A stretch of DNA of 21,248 nucleotides from SHLQ01 sp964562985 (GTDB lineage: Bacteria; Actinomycetota; Acidimicrobiia; Acidimicrobiales; SHLQ01), in the NCBI GenBank assembly GCA_964562985.1, contig CAZLWE010000062.1, positions 1-21,248 of the forward strand, read 5' to 3'. The translations under genes and the position numbers were made by a program. Under the pieces are notes generated by a model, which saw only the letters and a list, made by a program, of their open reading frames with translations, was not told the origin of the DNA and did not search any database. This document shows, piece after piece, positions 7,325-13,659 of the stretch (position 1 is its first letter; every line of letters starts with the position of its first letter).

Positions 7325-7768
7325 TTAGAAGGTGGCGTAGACGTAGTCGACGGTCGCCTGGATCTCGTCCTCGCTCAGGCGAGACCCAAACGATGGCATT
7401 CCGCCACCGCCGTTGACGATCTGATCGAAGGAGACTTGCTGGTCCGGGACGTTCTCGTTGATGCCGATCAAATCGGGCCCGCGGGTGCCGTTTCCGTCGA
7501 TCCCGTGGCAACGACTGCAATTCGACTCGTAGATTTCCTGACCGTTAATCGGCGTGGCCTCAACAGCCTCTTCCTCAACGGGTTCTTCCGCTGGAGCCTC
7601 GGTTGTTGTGGTTTCTTCTGGCGCTTCGGTAGTTGTGGATTCTTCGGGGGCTTCCGTTTCGGCGACATCGCCAGCGTCTGCTGCCGTTGTTTCTTCTGCG
7701 CCTCCACATGCAGCAGCAAGCAGGGCCAATACCACGAGGATGATGCTGAACTTCTTGTTGAGTGTCAT
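7325..7768 (-). CDS. Lipoprotein cytochrome c, class I
   Basis: This 147-residue protein has a type II signal peptide with lipobox AAAC (Cys21). A long acidic Thr/Glu/Ala/Pro linker with repeated TTTEAPEE units follows (about residues 24-72), then a small cytochrome c domain. The heme motif is CSRCH (Cys84, Cys87, His88), and Met124 in GGMPSFG is the likely sixth ligand. The domain is short, like the cbb3-type/c551 class. It would be an outward-facing, membrane-tethered electron carrier with the linker acting as a flexible arm. Start: ATG at 7766-7768 with GGAG 8 nt upstream. matB follows after 14 nt and DUF2231 lies 120 nt upstream on the same strand. Confidence 0.92.
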   Translation of the reverse strand: MTLNKKFSIILVVLALLAAACGGAEETTAADAGDVAETEAPEESTTTEAPEETTTTEAPAEEPVEEEAVEATPINGQEIYESNCSRCHGIDGNGTRGPDLIGINENVPDQQVSFDQIVNGGGGMPSFGSRLSEDEIQATVDYVYATF

Positions 7769-7888
7769 CGAAAGTCTCCGAGTTGAGTGGGGTTACATCC
7801 TGTACGCAGGAACCCCATGAGCGGTTCGTCAGTAAGCGTAATCGGTGCGTGCAGCGAGCGCTTGAGGATTGAGCCCAGTTCTACCAAC

Positions 7889-8341
7889 TTAGAACCCGCC
7901 CCACACACTGCTCGCACCTGCGTGGCCCGTGCGGATCGTCCACACGAGCGACAACGCCGCAAAGACGAACGTGATCACGCCCAAGGGGAGCACGGCCGGG
8001 TTCTTCTCGTTGTCATTGCCACGCCGCCCAAAGGCGGTGAGTGCGACGACCGTAACGGTAAGGCCGAGCACGAAGAGTCGCAGTGTTTCTCCGAGCGAGC
8101 GATGGTCACCGATGACCTCATCGGTGAAACCGAACTCGTCGCTCAGTGCCTCGCCACTCGCGGCAGCGAGAAAGGTTGCGATCGTGGTGACCACGCCGAG
8201 AAGCGATATAGCAATTCCGTAGCGCTCTCGGAAGGCTGGACGGATCGCCATGATGAGTGCTACGAGCGACAGTGTCGGAATAGCGACAACCGGAAAGTGC
8301 ACGAGCAGTGGGTGGGCCGGAAGGCCAAACAGACGCAGCAT
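7889..8341 (-). CDS. DUF2231 four-helix membrane protein
   Basis: The 150-residue protein begins with the DUF2231 signature LPAHPLLVHFP and has four hydrophobic helices: after HPLLVHFP, around GIAISLLGVVTTIATFL, LRLFVLGLTVTVVALTAF, and LPLGVITFVFAALSLVW. A C-terminal RTGHAGASSVWGG follows. Conserved histidines in helix 1, in GDHRSLGE and in TGHAG are candidate heme or metal ligands, and family members often sit beside c-type cytochromes, as here. The molecular function is not established. Start: ATG at 8339-8341, 6 nt after a TANNNT hexamer; a GTG at 8362 would add seven residues without better support. It is divergent from the DUF3179 genes. Confidence 0.82.
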   Translation of the reverse strand: MLRLFGLPAHPLLVHFPVVAIPTLSLVALIMAIRPAFRERYGIAISLLGVVTTIATFLAAASGEALSDEFGFTDEVIGDHRSLGETLRLFVLGLTVTVVALTAFGRRGNDNEKNPAVLPLGVITFVFAALSLVWTIRTGHAGASSVWGGF

Positions 8342-8347
8342 GATCGC

Positions 8348-8353
8348 ACTGTA
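8348..8353 (-). promoter_or_regulatory. Putative -10 box (TACAGT) of the DUF2231 gene, leaderless
   Basis: On the minus strand TACAGT ends exactly 6 nt before the ATG at 8341. This geometry decides the start over the in-frame GTG at 8362, which lies upstream of the hexamer. Confidence 0.45.
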
Positions 8354-8440
8354 TCTTCTCACCTGATCGCGACCATTGGAGGCATGTGAAGCTTCGCGGA
8401 ACGGGAAAAATGTGTGAAATGGACTTCTCCGGGCGTGGGT

Positions 8441-8446
8441 TAGCGT
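8441..8446 (+). promoter_or_regulatory. Putative -10 box (TAGCGT) of the first DUF3179 gene, leaderless
   Basis: TAGCGT fits TANNNT and lies 5 nt before the ATG at 8452. There is no Shine-Dalgarno at that ATG. A GGAGG at 8378-8382 sits only 3 nt from an in-frame GTG at 8386, which would give a longer N terminus. Confidence 0.4.
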
Positions 8447-8451
8447 TAAGC

Positions 8452-9939
8452 ATGCCTACAAGTAGACGTCTCACTCGAGCAGCAGCAGTTGCCGGACTAG
8501 CCATCACCGCTGCATCGTGTTCACCTGATGATGGGGCACAGGCTGCTACCGACGATCCGGCTGCCGTCGTGTCCGACCAAGTCGACGGCACGGTCCCACC
8601 TTCGGCCGATCGCGACTCCAATGGTCCACCGGCAGTGATTGACCCGGCGACGATTCCTCGTGGCGAGTTTGTCGACTTTGGCACGCCTCCAGCCTTCCTC
8701 GAAGGCGACTTGAGTCCTGAGTCCGCGGCCGCGATTGAACAGCTCTTCGGTACGCGTCTCGACGGGATCTTCCTCGCAGAGGACAACGAAGCGATCGACA
8801 CCCTCGGCCAGTCTGGCGATGTCCGAGTTACGTGGTTGCTCGCCGACCTTCTCCGCCTTGCCCAAGACCCCGCATTGATCGACCGTTTGAGAGCCGCCGC
8901 CACCGAGCTGACCGGCGAGGAGTTCGGTTCGACCCTTTCGGTATGGAATCAACTCACCAACACGTTGATCGCGTGGGACGTTCCGGCTCCACCCAACTAC
9001 CTCGAAGGCAAGCGCAACATCTATACGGCCGTCGAACCATCTTGGGAAGCGCTCTTCGCTGACAATTCCTCGGTCGACTGGCGCTTTGTCTCGTGGGGTG
9101 GCGTCTTGATCGACGACCGCCCCTTCGACACCACCGACGACCCGTGCAACTGCATCCCCGCAGCGGACAACCCCGAAGTACAAACCGCGGAAGAAGCGAC
9201 GTGGCTCACCGAAGACGCCGTCGTCTTTGGCGTGGTAGTTAACGGTGAAGCCCGCGCCTATCCACGTCAGATCATGGAAGTCCGAGAGATGGTCAACGAC
9301 ACGCTCGGCGGCCGCGACTTTGCGATGCCATATTGCACGCTGTGCGGATCGGCCCAGGTGTGGTTCACCGACAGCGTCCCCGAGGGCGTCGAGCGTCCGG
9401 TCCTTCGCACATCGGGTCTGCTCTCTCGTTCGAACAAGGTCATGTACGACCTGGTGTCGCAATCGATCTTCGACACGTTCCTTGGCACTGCCGACACTGG
9501 CGTTCTCCACGATCAAGGTGTCGCACTCGTTGGCCATACGGTCGTCACGTCTACCTGGGGCGCATGGGTGGAACAACATCCCGATACCACGGTTCTCATT
9601 GAGGACCTCGCGCTTGGCCGCGACTTCGATTTCCGGAACGGCCGCGACTCAAGCGGCCCGATCTTCCCAATCGGTGACGTCGATGTTCGACTCGCTGTGC
9701 AAGAAGACGTGCTCGGCGTGATCCAAGAGAACGGGACCCCACTCGCAATCCACGTAGACTCTGCTACCGCGGCCCTTGGGCGCGGGGAGGTCGTGGAGAT
9801 CGATGGGATTCGTGTTATCCGATCCGGTGACGGTGTACAGGCCATCGATTCGGATGGCAACGACATCGTCGCACATCAAGCTTTCTGGTTTGCCTGGTCG
9901 CAGTTCTACCCGAGCACTGAAGTGTGGCCCAACGTTTAA
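8452..9939 (+). CDS. DUF3179 lipoprotein, copy 1
   Basis: This 495-residue lipoprotein has a twin-arginine-like, lipobox-containing signal (SRRLTRAAAVAGLAITAASC, Cys23). A low-complexity stretch to about residue 60 follows, then a long domain ending in the DUF3179 region with AMPYCTLCGSAQVW. Apart from the lipobox Cys there are exactly four cysteines: C232-x-C234 (DDPCNCIP) and C295-x2-C298 (YCTLC). Their number and spacing suggest a metal or iron-sulfur site, or two disulfides. DUF3179 has no established activity. Start: ATG at 8452 gives a normal signal peptide; in-frame GTG 8386 and ATG 8419 are alternatives. Copy 2 follows after 15 nt, clearly a tandem duplication. Confidence 0.85.
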   Translation: MPTSRRLTRAAAVAGLAITAASCSPDDGAQAATDDPAAVVSDQVDGTVPPSADRDSNGPPAVIDPATIPRGEFVDFGTPPAFLEGDLSPESAAAIEQLFGTRLDGIFLAEDNEAIDTLGQSGDVRVTWLLADLLRLAQDPALIDRLRAAATELTGEEFGSTLSVWNQLTNTLIAWDVPAPPNYLEGKRNIYTAVEPSWEALFADNSSVDWRFVSWGGVLIDDRPFDTTDDPCNCIPAADNPEVQTAEEATWLTEDAVVFGVVVNGEARAYPRQIMEVREMVNDTLGGRDFAMPYCTLCGSAQVWFTDSVPEGVERPVLRTSGLLSRSNKVMYDLVSQSIFDTFLGTADTGVLHDQGVALVGHTVVTSTWGAWVEQHPDTTVLIEDLALGRDFDFRNGRDSSGPIFPIGDVDVRLAVQEDVLGVIQENGTPLAIHVDSATAALGRGEVVEIDGIRVIRSGDGVQAIDSDGNDIVAHQAFWFAWSQFYPSTEVWPNV

Positions 9940-9954
9940 CGAATAGAGACACCC

Positions 9955-11445
9955 TTGGATTTCGAACAGCACATCACTCGTCGTAAGGTCATCACCCGCA
10001 CAAGCGCATTTGCGGGGCTGGCTATAGTCGCCGCGGCCTGCGGAACCGACGGCGAAGAAGGCGCGATCGATGTGTCGAGTCTGCCCGATGGCCCAGATGC
10101 GGTCATCGATCCGGCCACCGTCCCGCGCGGCGAGCTGATCGAGTTTGGCCCCGCTCCAGATGTGCCCGAGGGTGATCTCAGTGAAGAGGTAGCAGCTGCG
10201 GTTTCGTTGCTCTGGGGCCAGAGAATCCCTGGCGACTTTACCGAGGAGCAGTTCGAGGCATTTGAGACGATCGGTAATTCCGGTGACCCGCGACTTGCGT
10301 GGTTGGTCGCTGATCACATTCGAGTCTTCGTGCCCCTCGCTCAAGCCGTGCCCGGCATGACTCAGGCTCGGGCGCTCGAGATCAATGATCGACTCGAATT
10401 GACCGCAACTCAGCTCACCGGGCTTGAGTTCGCGCGGTTTGCGTCTTGGAACCCGTTAACGAACAACCTGATCGGGTGGGACATACCCGAGCCGCCCAAC
10501 TATCTCGAAGGCAAGCGCAATATCTACGTGCCGCTTGAGCCCGCATGGGAAAACCTCATGGTCGACAACTCGGTCGTGGATTGGCGCATCGTGTCATGGG
10601 GTGGCGTCCTCATCGATGCTCGCCCTTTCGACACCACCGATGATCCATGCAATTGCATACCGGGCATCGACAACCCGGTGGCTGAAACTGTCGAGCAAGC
10701 CACCTGGCTCACACCCGACACGGTCGTGTTCGGTGTGGTCATCAACGGTGAGGCTCGCGCCTACCCACGAGCGACCATGGAAGTTCGAGAAATGGTCAAC
10801 GACACGCTCGGCGGCCGCGATTTTGCGATGCCGTACTGCACGCTGTGCGGGTCGGCGCAGGTGTGGTTCACCGACAACCTCCCTGAAGGCATCGAGCGAC
10901 CGGTGATGCGAACCTCCGGATTGCTGTCTCGGTCAAACAAGCTGATGTACGACGTGGTGTCGTACTCGGTCTTCGACACGTTCGTGGGCACAGCCGACAG
11001 CGGTGCCCTCCTCGACGAAGGAATCGCGCTCGAAGCCCACACTGTCGTTACTTCTACATGGGGCGCGTGGGTCGAAGAGCACCCGACCACAACGGTTATC
11101 GAGGAACGGCTTGCATTAGGGCGTGATCCGGACTTCCGAAATACCCGAGACGCCGACGGCCCAATTTTCCCTGTGGGCGATGTCGACCCTCGGCTTGCGA
11201 TTCAAGAAGACATCCTCGGAGTCATCCAGGAGAACGGCACCCCACTCGCGATTCATGTGAACTCCGCGAGGGCTGCGCTGGACCGCGGCGAAGTCGTGCG
11301 TATCGGCGACAACATTCGTGTCATTGGTTCGGGCGATGGTGTCGCCGCTATCGACGGCCGCGGAAATGAGATCCCCGCACACCAGGCATTCTGGTTCGCG
11401 TGGGCGCAGTTCTATCCCAGCACCGACCTCTGGCCCGACGTCTAA
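9955..11445 (+). CDS. DUF3179 lipoprotein, copy 2
   Basis: This 496-residue paralogue of the preceding protein also has a Tat-like lipoprotein signal (ITRRKVITRTSAFAGLAIVA, then lipobox Cys29). The C-terminal ~250 residues are very similar to copy 1. The four non-lipobox cysteines fall at the same positions (232, 234, 295, 298 from this start), and there are no others. The N-terminal third (about residues 30-190) is more diverged, with an inserted VFVPLAQAVPGMTQ segment. Start: TTG at 9955 is the only start that keeps the whole signal peptide and sits 15 nt after the copy 1 stop, so the two probably form one transcript. The stop lies 6 nt from that of the convergent pirin gene. The function is unknown. 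Confidence 0.85.
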   Translation: MDFEQHITRRKVITRTSAFAGLAIVAAACGTDGEEGAIDVSSLPDGPDAVIDPATVPRGELIEFGPAPDVPEGDLSEEVAAAVSLLWGQRIPGDFTEEQFEAFETIGNSGDPRLAWLVADHIRVFVPLAQAVPGMTQARALEINDRLELTATQLTGLEFARFASWNPLTNNLIGWDIPEPPNYLEGKRNIYVPLEPAWENLMVDNSVVDWRIVSWGGVLIDARPFDTTDDPCNCIPGIDNPVAETVEQATWLTPDTVVFGVVINGEARAYPRATMEVREMVNDTLGGRDFAMPYCTLCGSAQVWFTDNLPEGIERPVMRTSGLLSRSNKLMYDVVSYSVFDTFVGTADSGALLDEGIALEAHTVVTSTWGAWVEEHPTTTVIEERLALGRDPDFRNTRDADGPIFPVGDVDPRLAIQEDILGVIQENGTPLAIHVNSARAALDRGEVVRIGDNIRVIGSGDGVAAIDGRGNEIPAHQAFWFAWAQFYPSTDLWPDV

Positions 11446-11451
11446 GCAGTC

Positions 11452-12483
11452 TCAGATCGCTGGCGGTGTGTCCTTCGTGCCGTCCGCGTGAATAGCGAAC
11501 CGGTCGTCGTGGGCGGCGTGAGTCGGATCATTTGACTCCCAAGGCCAGCCACCGAATTGCGTACGCTGATAGTCCTCAAAAGCTTCTTGAATCTCCGCAC
11601 GGGTGTTCATCACGAATGGGCCGTATTGCGCGACGGGTTCACCGATTGGCGTGCCTTGAAGAACGAGGCATTCGATCATCTCGTCGCCAGCGACCATGTC
11701 GATGTCGGCATCGGGCACCAATTGCATCCCCGTATCGACCGAGTAGGTCGTCGACGCACCTGCGAGCTGTAACCCGTTGCCTTCGAAGAGATACAGCATG
11801 CGTCCGCTCGTAGCGGCCGTGGCTGGAAGTGTCCAGGAGGTTCCGGCAGGAAGAACGACGTGGAACATGCCGATTCTCGCGTCGGCTTGTGATGCCCATG
11901 AGTTTGGCGGAGGCGCGGGTGGAACGGCGCCAGAGAGATCACCGATGATCACGGTGACGGCGCCGCGACCGTCCAGTTCAACCTTGGGGATGTCCTCGGA
12001 CCAAAACATGGTGAAGTACGCGTCGACCATCTTGTCTGCGGCAGGAAGGTTCAGCCAGATCTGAAAGAGTTCTGTGAGGTTCCGGCTCTCGGTGTTGACC
12101 AGCGGAAACATCTCGCTGTGGACCACGCCACTACCGGCGGTCATCCATTGAACGTCACCCCGCCCGAAGCGTGCTGTGGCACCCATGGAGTCCGAATGAT
12201 CGATGTAGCCATGTCGGCAATAGGTGATCGTCTCAAACCCCCGATGGGGATGTTGCGGGAATCCTGGCACCGATTTGCCGTGGTACATGCTCCAACCATC
12301 GGTGTTCGAAAAGTCGCTGCCTATCGCTCGGCCGCCCAAAGACGCCTTGGGTGCCAGCGAGCCATCGCCTTCGGGATAGTCATCGTCGTGGTGCGCGCAA
12401 AACAAGAACGGATCGAGCGTTGGCCATTGCTGCCCGAGCGGCACGGTGGCAAGGACGGGGGAGTGGTTTGTGGCGTCGACCAT
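11452..12483 (-). CDS. Pirin family protein (cupin)
   Basis: This 343-residue bicupin has the pirin metal site in the N-terminal domain. HPHRGFETITY (residues about 76-86) supplies two His, and GDVQWMTAGSGVVHSEM supplies a further His and Glu, binding Fe. A C-terminal pirin domain follows (FHVVLPAGTSWTLPA, LYLFEGNGLQL), and the end is rich in WPWESNDPTHAAHDDRF as in other bacterial pirins. Bacterial pirins are reported as quercetin dioxygenases or redox-sensing partners of metabolic enzymes; the role here is unknown. Start: ATG at 12481-12483; an in-frame TTG at 12495 would add MTEP. Neither has a Shine-Dalgarno. It is divergent from the gene at 12568 across 84 nt. Confidence 0.9.
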   Translation of the reverse strand: MVDATNHSPVLATVPLGQQWPTLDPFLFCAHHDDDYPEGDGSLAPKASLGGRAIGSDFSNTDGWSMYHGKSVPGFPQHPHRGFETITYCRHGYIDHSDSMGATARFGRGDVQWMTAGSGVVHSEMFPLVNTESRNLTELFQIWLNLPAADKMVDAYFTMFWSEDIPKVELDGRGAVTVIIGDLSGAVPPAPPPNSWASQADARIGMFHVVLPAGTSWTLPATAATSGRMLYLFEGNGLQLAGASTTYSVDTGMQLVPDADIDMVAGDEMIECLVLQGTPIGEPVAQYGPFVMNTRAEIQEAFEDYQRTQFGGWPWESNDPTHAAHDDRFAIHADGTKDTPPAI

Positions 12484-12567
12484 GGGTTCAGTCAATCACG
12501 ATTGTTGGATTCTTGTGCTCGTAGGCCAAATGGCTCATCTTGAGCGCTTGGCCGTCGATAGGGGGTC

Positions 12568-12930
12568 GTGAGACTCTTTCGGCGTAAATCAGAAAAGGTT
12601 TCTCGCGGCGACGAGGAACACCAAAATCAAAACATCGATCCTGCGGTCATTGATCTGACCTCCGATACCGACGGATTTGAGTTGGTGGCAATCACCAACC
12701 AGTTGTTGGAGCGCGATGGCGAGCTCGATCACTTGCAGGAGCGTCTAGAGATGCTTCGTGAACATGCCGAGCGGCTGTATACCTTCGATCCAACCCAGAC
12801 TCCTGATCGCCGCGGCAGCGTGGACACGATCGACTTGAGCGCCTTGATGACAACCGCGGACGACGGCGAGTTTGATCGTTGGTTCGACGTTGCATTTGCT
12901 GAAGAGCGCGAGGACGAGGCGAGCTCGTAG
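12568..12930 (+). CDS. Small acidic hypothetical protein
   Basis: This 120-residue soluble protein belongs to no family I recognise. It has a basic N terminus (MRLFRRKSEK) followed by a strongly acidic body. A predicted helical stretch, LVAITNQLLERDGELDHLQERLEMLREHAERL (about residues 39-70, broken by no Pro), has heptad-like leucines and is probably a short coiled coil. A low-complexity acidic tail, FAEEREDEASS, follows. Start: GTG at 12568, preceded by a G-rich run at 12561-12565 only 2 nt away, so ribosome binding is not textbook and the start is tentative. A hairpin and the repeated element at 12959 follow its stop. Confidence 0.65.
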   Translation: MRLFRRKSEKVSRGDEEHQNQNIDPAVIDLTSDTDGFELVAITNQLLERDGELDHLQERLEMLREHAERLYTFDPTQTPDRRGSVDTIDLSALMTTADDGEFDRWFDVAFAEEREDEASS

Positions 12931-12940
12931 CTTGCCACCA

Positions 12941-12969
12941 GACTTCGTACGATGTCCGTCGCCGAAGTC
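12941..12969 (+). terminator. Stem-loop downstream of the small acidic gene
   Basis: GACTTCG (12941-12947) pairs with CGAAGTC (12963-12969), and a nested ACG/CGT pair (12949-12951 with 12957-12959) shortens the loop. It lies 11 nt after the stop at 12930. No T tract follows, so it may be a processing or stability hairpin rather than a true terminator. Its 3' arm is part of the repeated element at 12959-12984. Confidence 0.35.
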
Positions 12970-12984
12970 GTCGTCAACGGAAAC
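12959..12984 (+). repeat. 26-nt intergenic repeat, copy 1
   Basis: This element matches 16762-16787 at 24 of 26 positions and in the same orientation. Both copies lie just after a gene's stop codon and both reach an in-frame stop in the same frame. Read in that frame, copy 1 gives a 12-codon ORF, MSVAEVVVNGNF (12952-12990), while copy 2 reads AEVFVNGNGE then stop. The rest of 12985-13047 shows no further structure. Confidence 0.6.
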
Positions 12985-13047
12985 TTCTAACAGCTAGAGG
13001 CGCGCCCACTTGGGCCACACGACAACTGCAGCCTCGAATCAGGGTCC

Positions 13048-13076
13048 TTGAGCCGCATCGACCGTTCGCGTAGGTT
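13048..13076 (+). promoter_or_regulatory. Promoter (-35 TTGAGC, 17 nt, -10 TAGGTT)
   Basis: This is a good sigma-70-type promoter with consensus spacing: TTGAGC at 13048-13053 and TAGGTT (TANNNT) at 13071-13076. The expected transcript start is near 13083, giving a leader of about 23 nt that contains the Shine-Dalgarno of the gene at 13106. Confidence 0.65.
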
Positions 13077-13105
13077 CACGTACGTCGGTCGGCGAAAGGA
13101 ATCCC

Positions 13106-13498
13106 ATGGCAGATGCTAAGGATGCGTGGAAAGAAGTTGCGAGTAAAGCGGAATCGCTCGGGTTAAAGCTCAAGTTGCATCTTGAACAAGAACAGGACGA
13201 AGCCTCCGAGCGCGAGGTCGGAGACACTAAGGCCATGGTCGATGAGCTCGGTCAAAAGCTCACCGATGCATTTGACTCGCTTGGCAACGCTGCCAAGGAT
13301 CCTGCTGTGCACGCCGACGTCAAGGACATTGGCAACACACTCCGAGATGCGCTGATGTCGACATTTTCCGCTGTGGGTGCTGAGGTCAACTCGCGAGCGA
13401 AGAGTGAGAGTGCGAACGACACTCCCCAAGATGTCGTCACCGACGAACATGTTGCAGATGGCGGCTCCGGTGATGAAGCGGACGGCACCGACCCCTAA
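13106..13498 (+). CDS. Small helical hypothetical protein
   Basis: This 130-residue protein is almost entirely helical and charged. It starts MADAKDAWKEVASKAESLGLKLKLHLEQEQDE and ends in a disordered acidic tail (ADGGSGDEADGTDP). There is no signal peptide or membrane segment. The middle (DAFDSLGNAAKDPAVHADVKDIGNTLRDAL) has regular hydrophobic spacing, as in amphipathic-helix proteins. It recalls actinobacterial stress-associated or structural helical proteins, but I cannot assign a family. Start: ATG at 13106 with GAAAGGA 5-6 nt upstream, downstream of a well-formed promoter, so expression is well supported. A possible tiny ORF follows directly at 13510. Confidence 0.75.
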   Translation: MADAKDAWKEVASKAESLGLKLKLHLEQEQDEASEREVGDTKAMVDELGQKLTDAFDSLGNAAKDPAVHADVKDIGNTLRDALMSTFSAVGAEVNSRAKSESANDTPQDVVTDEHVADGGSGDEADGTDP

Positions 13499-13509
13499 GG
13501 AGAAGCCCC

Positions 13510-13572
13510 ACGGGTAAAATCCTGCGCAACGTACTAGACGTAGGCAAGAACTACTATTTCCGAGCGAAGTGA
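13510..13572 (+). CDS. Possible 20-codon basic peptide with non-canonical ACG start
   Basis: A perfect AAGGAG at 13497-13502, overlapping the stop region of the preceding gene, lies 7 nt before an ACG codon. That codon opens a 20-codon frame (reading GKILRNVLDVGKNYYFRAK after the first residue) ending in TGA. The peptide is basic and the spacing is ideal, but ACG is a rare start. This may be a decayed ATG, an ORF with weak initiation, or chance. The 8-bp inverted repeat at 13534/13583 overlaps its 3' half. Confidence 0.25.
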   Translation, partial: TGKILRNVLDVGKNYYFRAK

Positions 13573-13583
13573 CGCACGTCTAG
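13534..13583. repeat. Inverted repeat CTAGACGT / ACGTCTAG
   Basis: CTAGACGT (13534-13541) and ACGTCTAG (13576-13583) are perfect 8-bp inverted repeats 34 nt apart, upstream of the TATAAT at 13606. They could form a stem at the end of the upstream transcript or be a paired protein-binding site upstream of the large secreted-protein gene. Confidence 0.4.
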
Positions 13584-13605
13584 AGATGGCCGCCACTTTC
13601 CGCGA

Positions 13606-13611
13606 TATAAT
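13606..13611 (+). promoter_or_regulatory. -10 box TATAAT of the large secreted-protein gene
   Basis: This is an exact consensus -10 hexamer. No convincing -35 lies 17 nt upstream. The leader would be about 42 nt. It contains a TAGGT/ACCTA hairpin (13631-13647) whose 3' arm runs into the AGGAG Shine-Dalgarno, so folding could modulate initiation. Confidence 0.55.
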
Positions 13612-13659
13612 GGCATAAACCGACGTCATAGGTGGGCGCGACCTAGGAGACCCTAAAGA

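Noticed and set aside
7311..7520. N-terminal extension of matB to 7520
   Set aside because: It overlaps the cytochrome c heme domain on the same strand and encodes an Arg-rich stretch unlike any acyl-CoA ligase; GTG 7310 fits the family start.
8521..9579. 352-codon minus-strand frame opposite the first DUF3179 gene
   Set aside because: The opposite strand has a signal peptide, paralogue and conserved Cys motifs, and no equivalent antisense frame is kept open in the second copy.
13499..13659. Possible riboswitch upstream of the secreted-protein gene
   Set aside because: I looked for cyclic-dinucleotide, cobalamin and similar conserved cores and found none; only short inverted repeats and a TATAAT are supported.
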